Shown here: positions 14,988 to 15,265 of the stretch, piece by piece
How positions within the stretch are numbered: position 1 is the stretch's first letter
How the letters are laid out: each line of letters begins with the position of its first letter
NCBI GenBank assembly: GCA_018896355.1
Contig: JAHIMW010000168.1
Span: 1-15,265, forward strand
DNA length: 15,265 nucleotides
Reading direction: 5' to 3'
Source of the DNA: Pseudomonadota bacterium
GTDB taxonomy: Bacteria; Desulfobacterota; Syntrophia; Syntrophales; UBA5619
The notes under the pieces: generated by a model
Told to the model about the DNA's origin: nothing
The model's database searches: none
The model's input: the letters and a program-made list of their open reading frames with translations, nothing else
Position numbers and translations under genes: made by a program

Positions 14988-15265
14988 TTAGAATTCAAAC
15001 GAGATTCCGCACTTGAACGTTCTTTCCGGCATCGGATAATAGGTCTGCGGTGAAAATGCGGTCCCCTCCACACCGATCATGGCATACTTCTCGTCATTCA
15101 GGTTTTCCACACCGATAAAAGCCGAAATCTTGTAACGGTCCAATACCGGACGATAGAACAGAAAAAGGTTATAAATCTGATAAGCGGAAAGTTTTTCCCC
15201 GTTATTGTCTTGATCCCCGCTCAGATAGGCGTCGCTGACGAAGCGAATCTCGGGCCGCAGGATGA
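14988..15265 (-). CDS. TonB-dependent outer-membrane receptor, C-terminal part only
   Basis: Read on the minus strand, an open frame enters from the window edge and encodes 91 residues up to a TAA at 14988-14990. It shows beta-barrel strands of a TonB-dependent receptor: LRPEIRFVSD, YQIYNLFLFYRPV, ISAFIGVENLNDEKYA and the closing TFKCGISFEF with a terminal phenylalanine, the outer-membrane assembly signal. The GVENLNDEKY motif is typical of the last strands of this family. The neighbouring tonB and btuF-like genes suggest a cobalamin (BtuB-like) or related chelate receptor, but the plug domain and most of the barrel lie outside the window, so the substrate is an inference. Confidence 0.88.
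   Translation of the reverse strand, partial: ILRPEIRFVSDAYLSGDQDNNGEKLSAYQIYNLFLFYRPVLDRYKISAFIGVENLNDEKYAMIGVEGTAFSPQTYYPMPERTFKCGISFEF

Overview
The window looks like chromosome of a GC-rich, anaerobic, sulfur-metabolising Gram-negative bacterium, most likely of the Desulfobacterota (former Deltaproteobacteria). The reasons are an intact dsrM-K-J-O-P run for the sulfite-reduction membrane complex, Tat-exported and multiheme proteins, an AmmeMemoRadiSam locus, and a TonB/TonB-dependent-receptor locus that implies an outer membrane. The lineage is inferred from gene content only.

Region 1 (1-5826, + strand) is one tightly packed operon. It starts with the C-terminal part of a DsrK/HdrD-like protein cut by the window edge, followed by dsrM, dsrK, dsrJ, dsrO and dsrP. 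Neighbouring genes overlap or nearly abut, so they are probably translationally coupled. Together they encode a menaquinone-linked membrane redox complex: two membrane subunits (M, P), a cytoplasmic iron-sulfur/CCG subunit (K), a periplasmic triheme cytochrome (J) and a periplasmic ferredoxin-like subunit (O). It is thought to exchange electrons with the DsrC/DsrAB sulfite-reduction machinery. The extra DsrK-like gene directly before dsrM is the unusual part.

Region 2 (5827-6415, +) is a cold-shock protein gene with a near-consensus promoter, a 5' leader of about 160 nt and a strong intrinsic terminator.

Region 3 (6449-9235, +) holds amrS, a radical SAM enzyme with a Tat-type N-terminus, and a fused amrB-amrA gene (MEMO domain plus AMMECR1 domain) with a hydrophobic N-terminus. 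The whole triad, of unknown function, therefore appears to be directed to the membrane or cell envelope.

Region 4 (9236-11451) is visibly more AT-rich. It carries one CPA2-type cation/proton antiporter gene on the minus strand. On both sides of it lie near-identical copies of the junction between the end of amrA and the start of a spermidine-synthase-like gene. This suggests that amrBA and the spermidine-synthase-like gene were once adjacent and were separated by a duplication/insertion event.

Region 5 (11389-13729, +) has a clear sigma70-type promoter. It drives a 36-codon mini-ORF that looks like an internally deleted amrBA remnant. The mini-ORF overlaps the start of a large membrane protein with a spermidine-synthase-like central domain, and that gene carries an apparent frameshift near 11960.

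Region 6 (13770-15265, minus) is a transport cluster: the C-terminus of a TonB-dependent receptor, tonB, and a severely truncated btuF-like binding-protein gene whose homology stops at a 14-bp perfect palindrome. No tRNA, rRNA, CRISPR array, transposase or integrase was seen.
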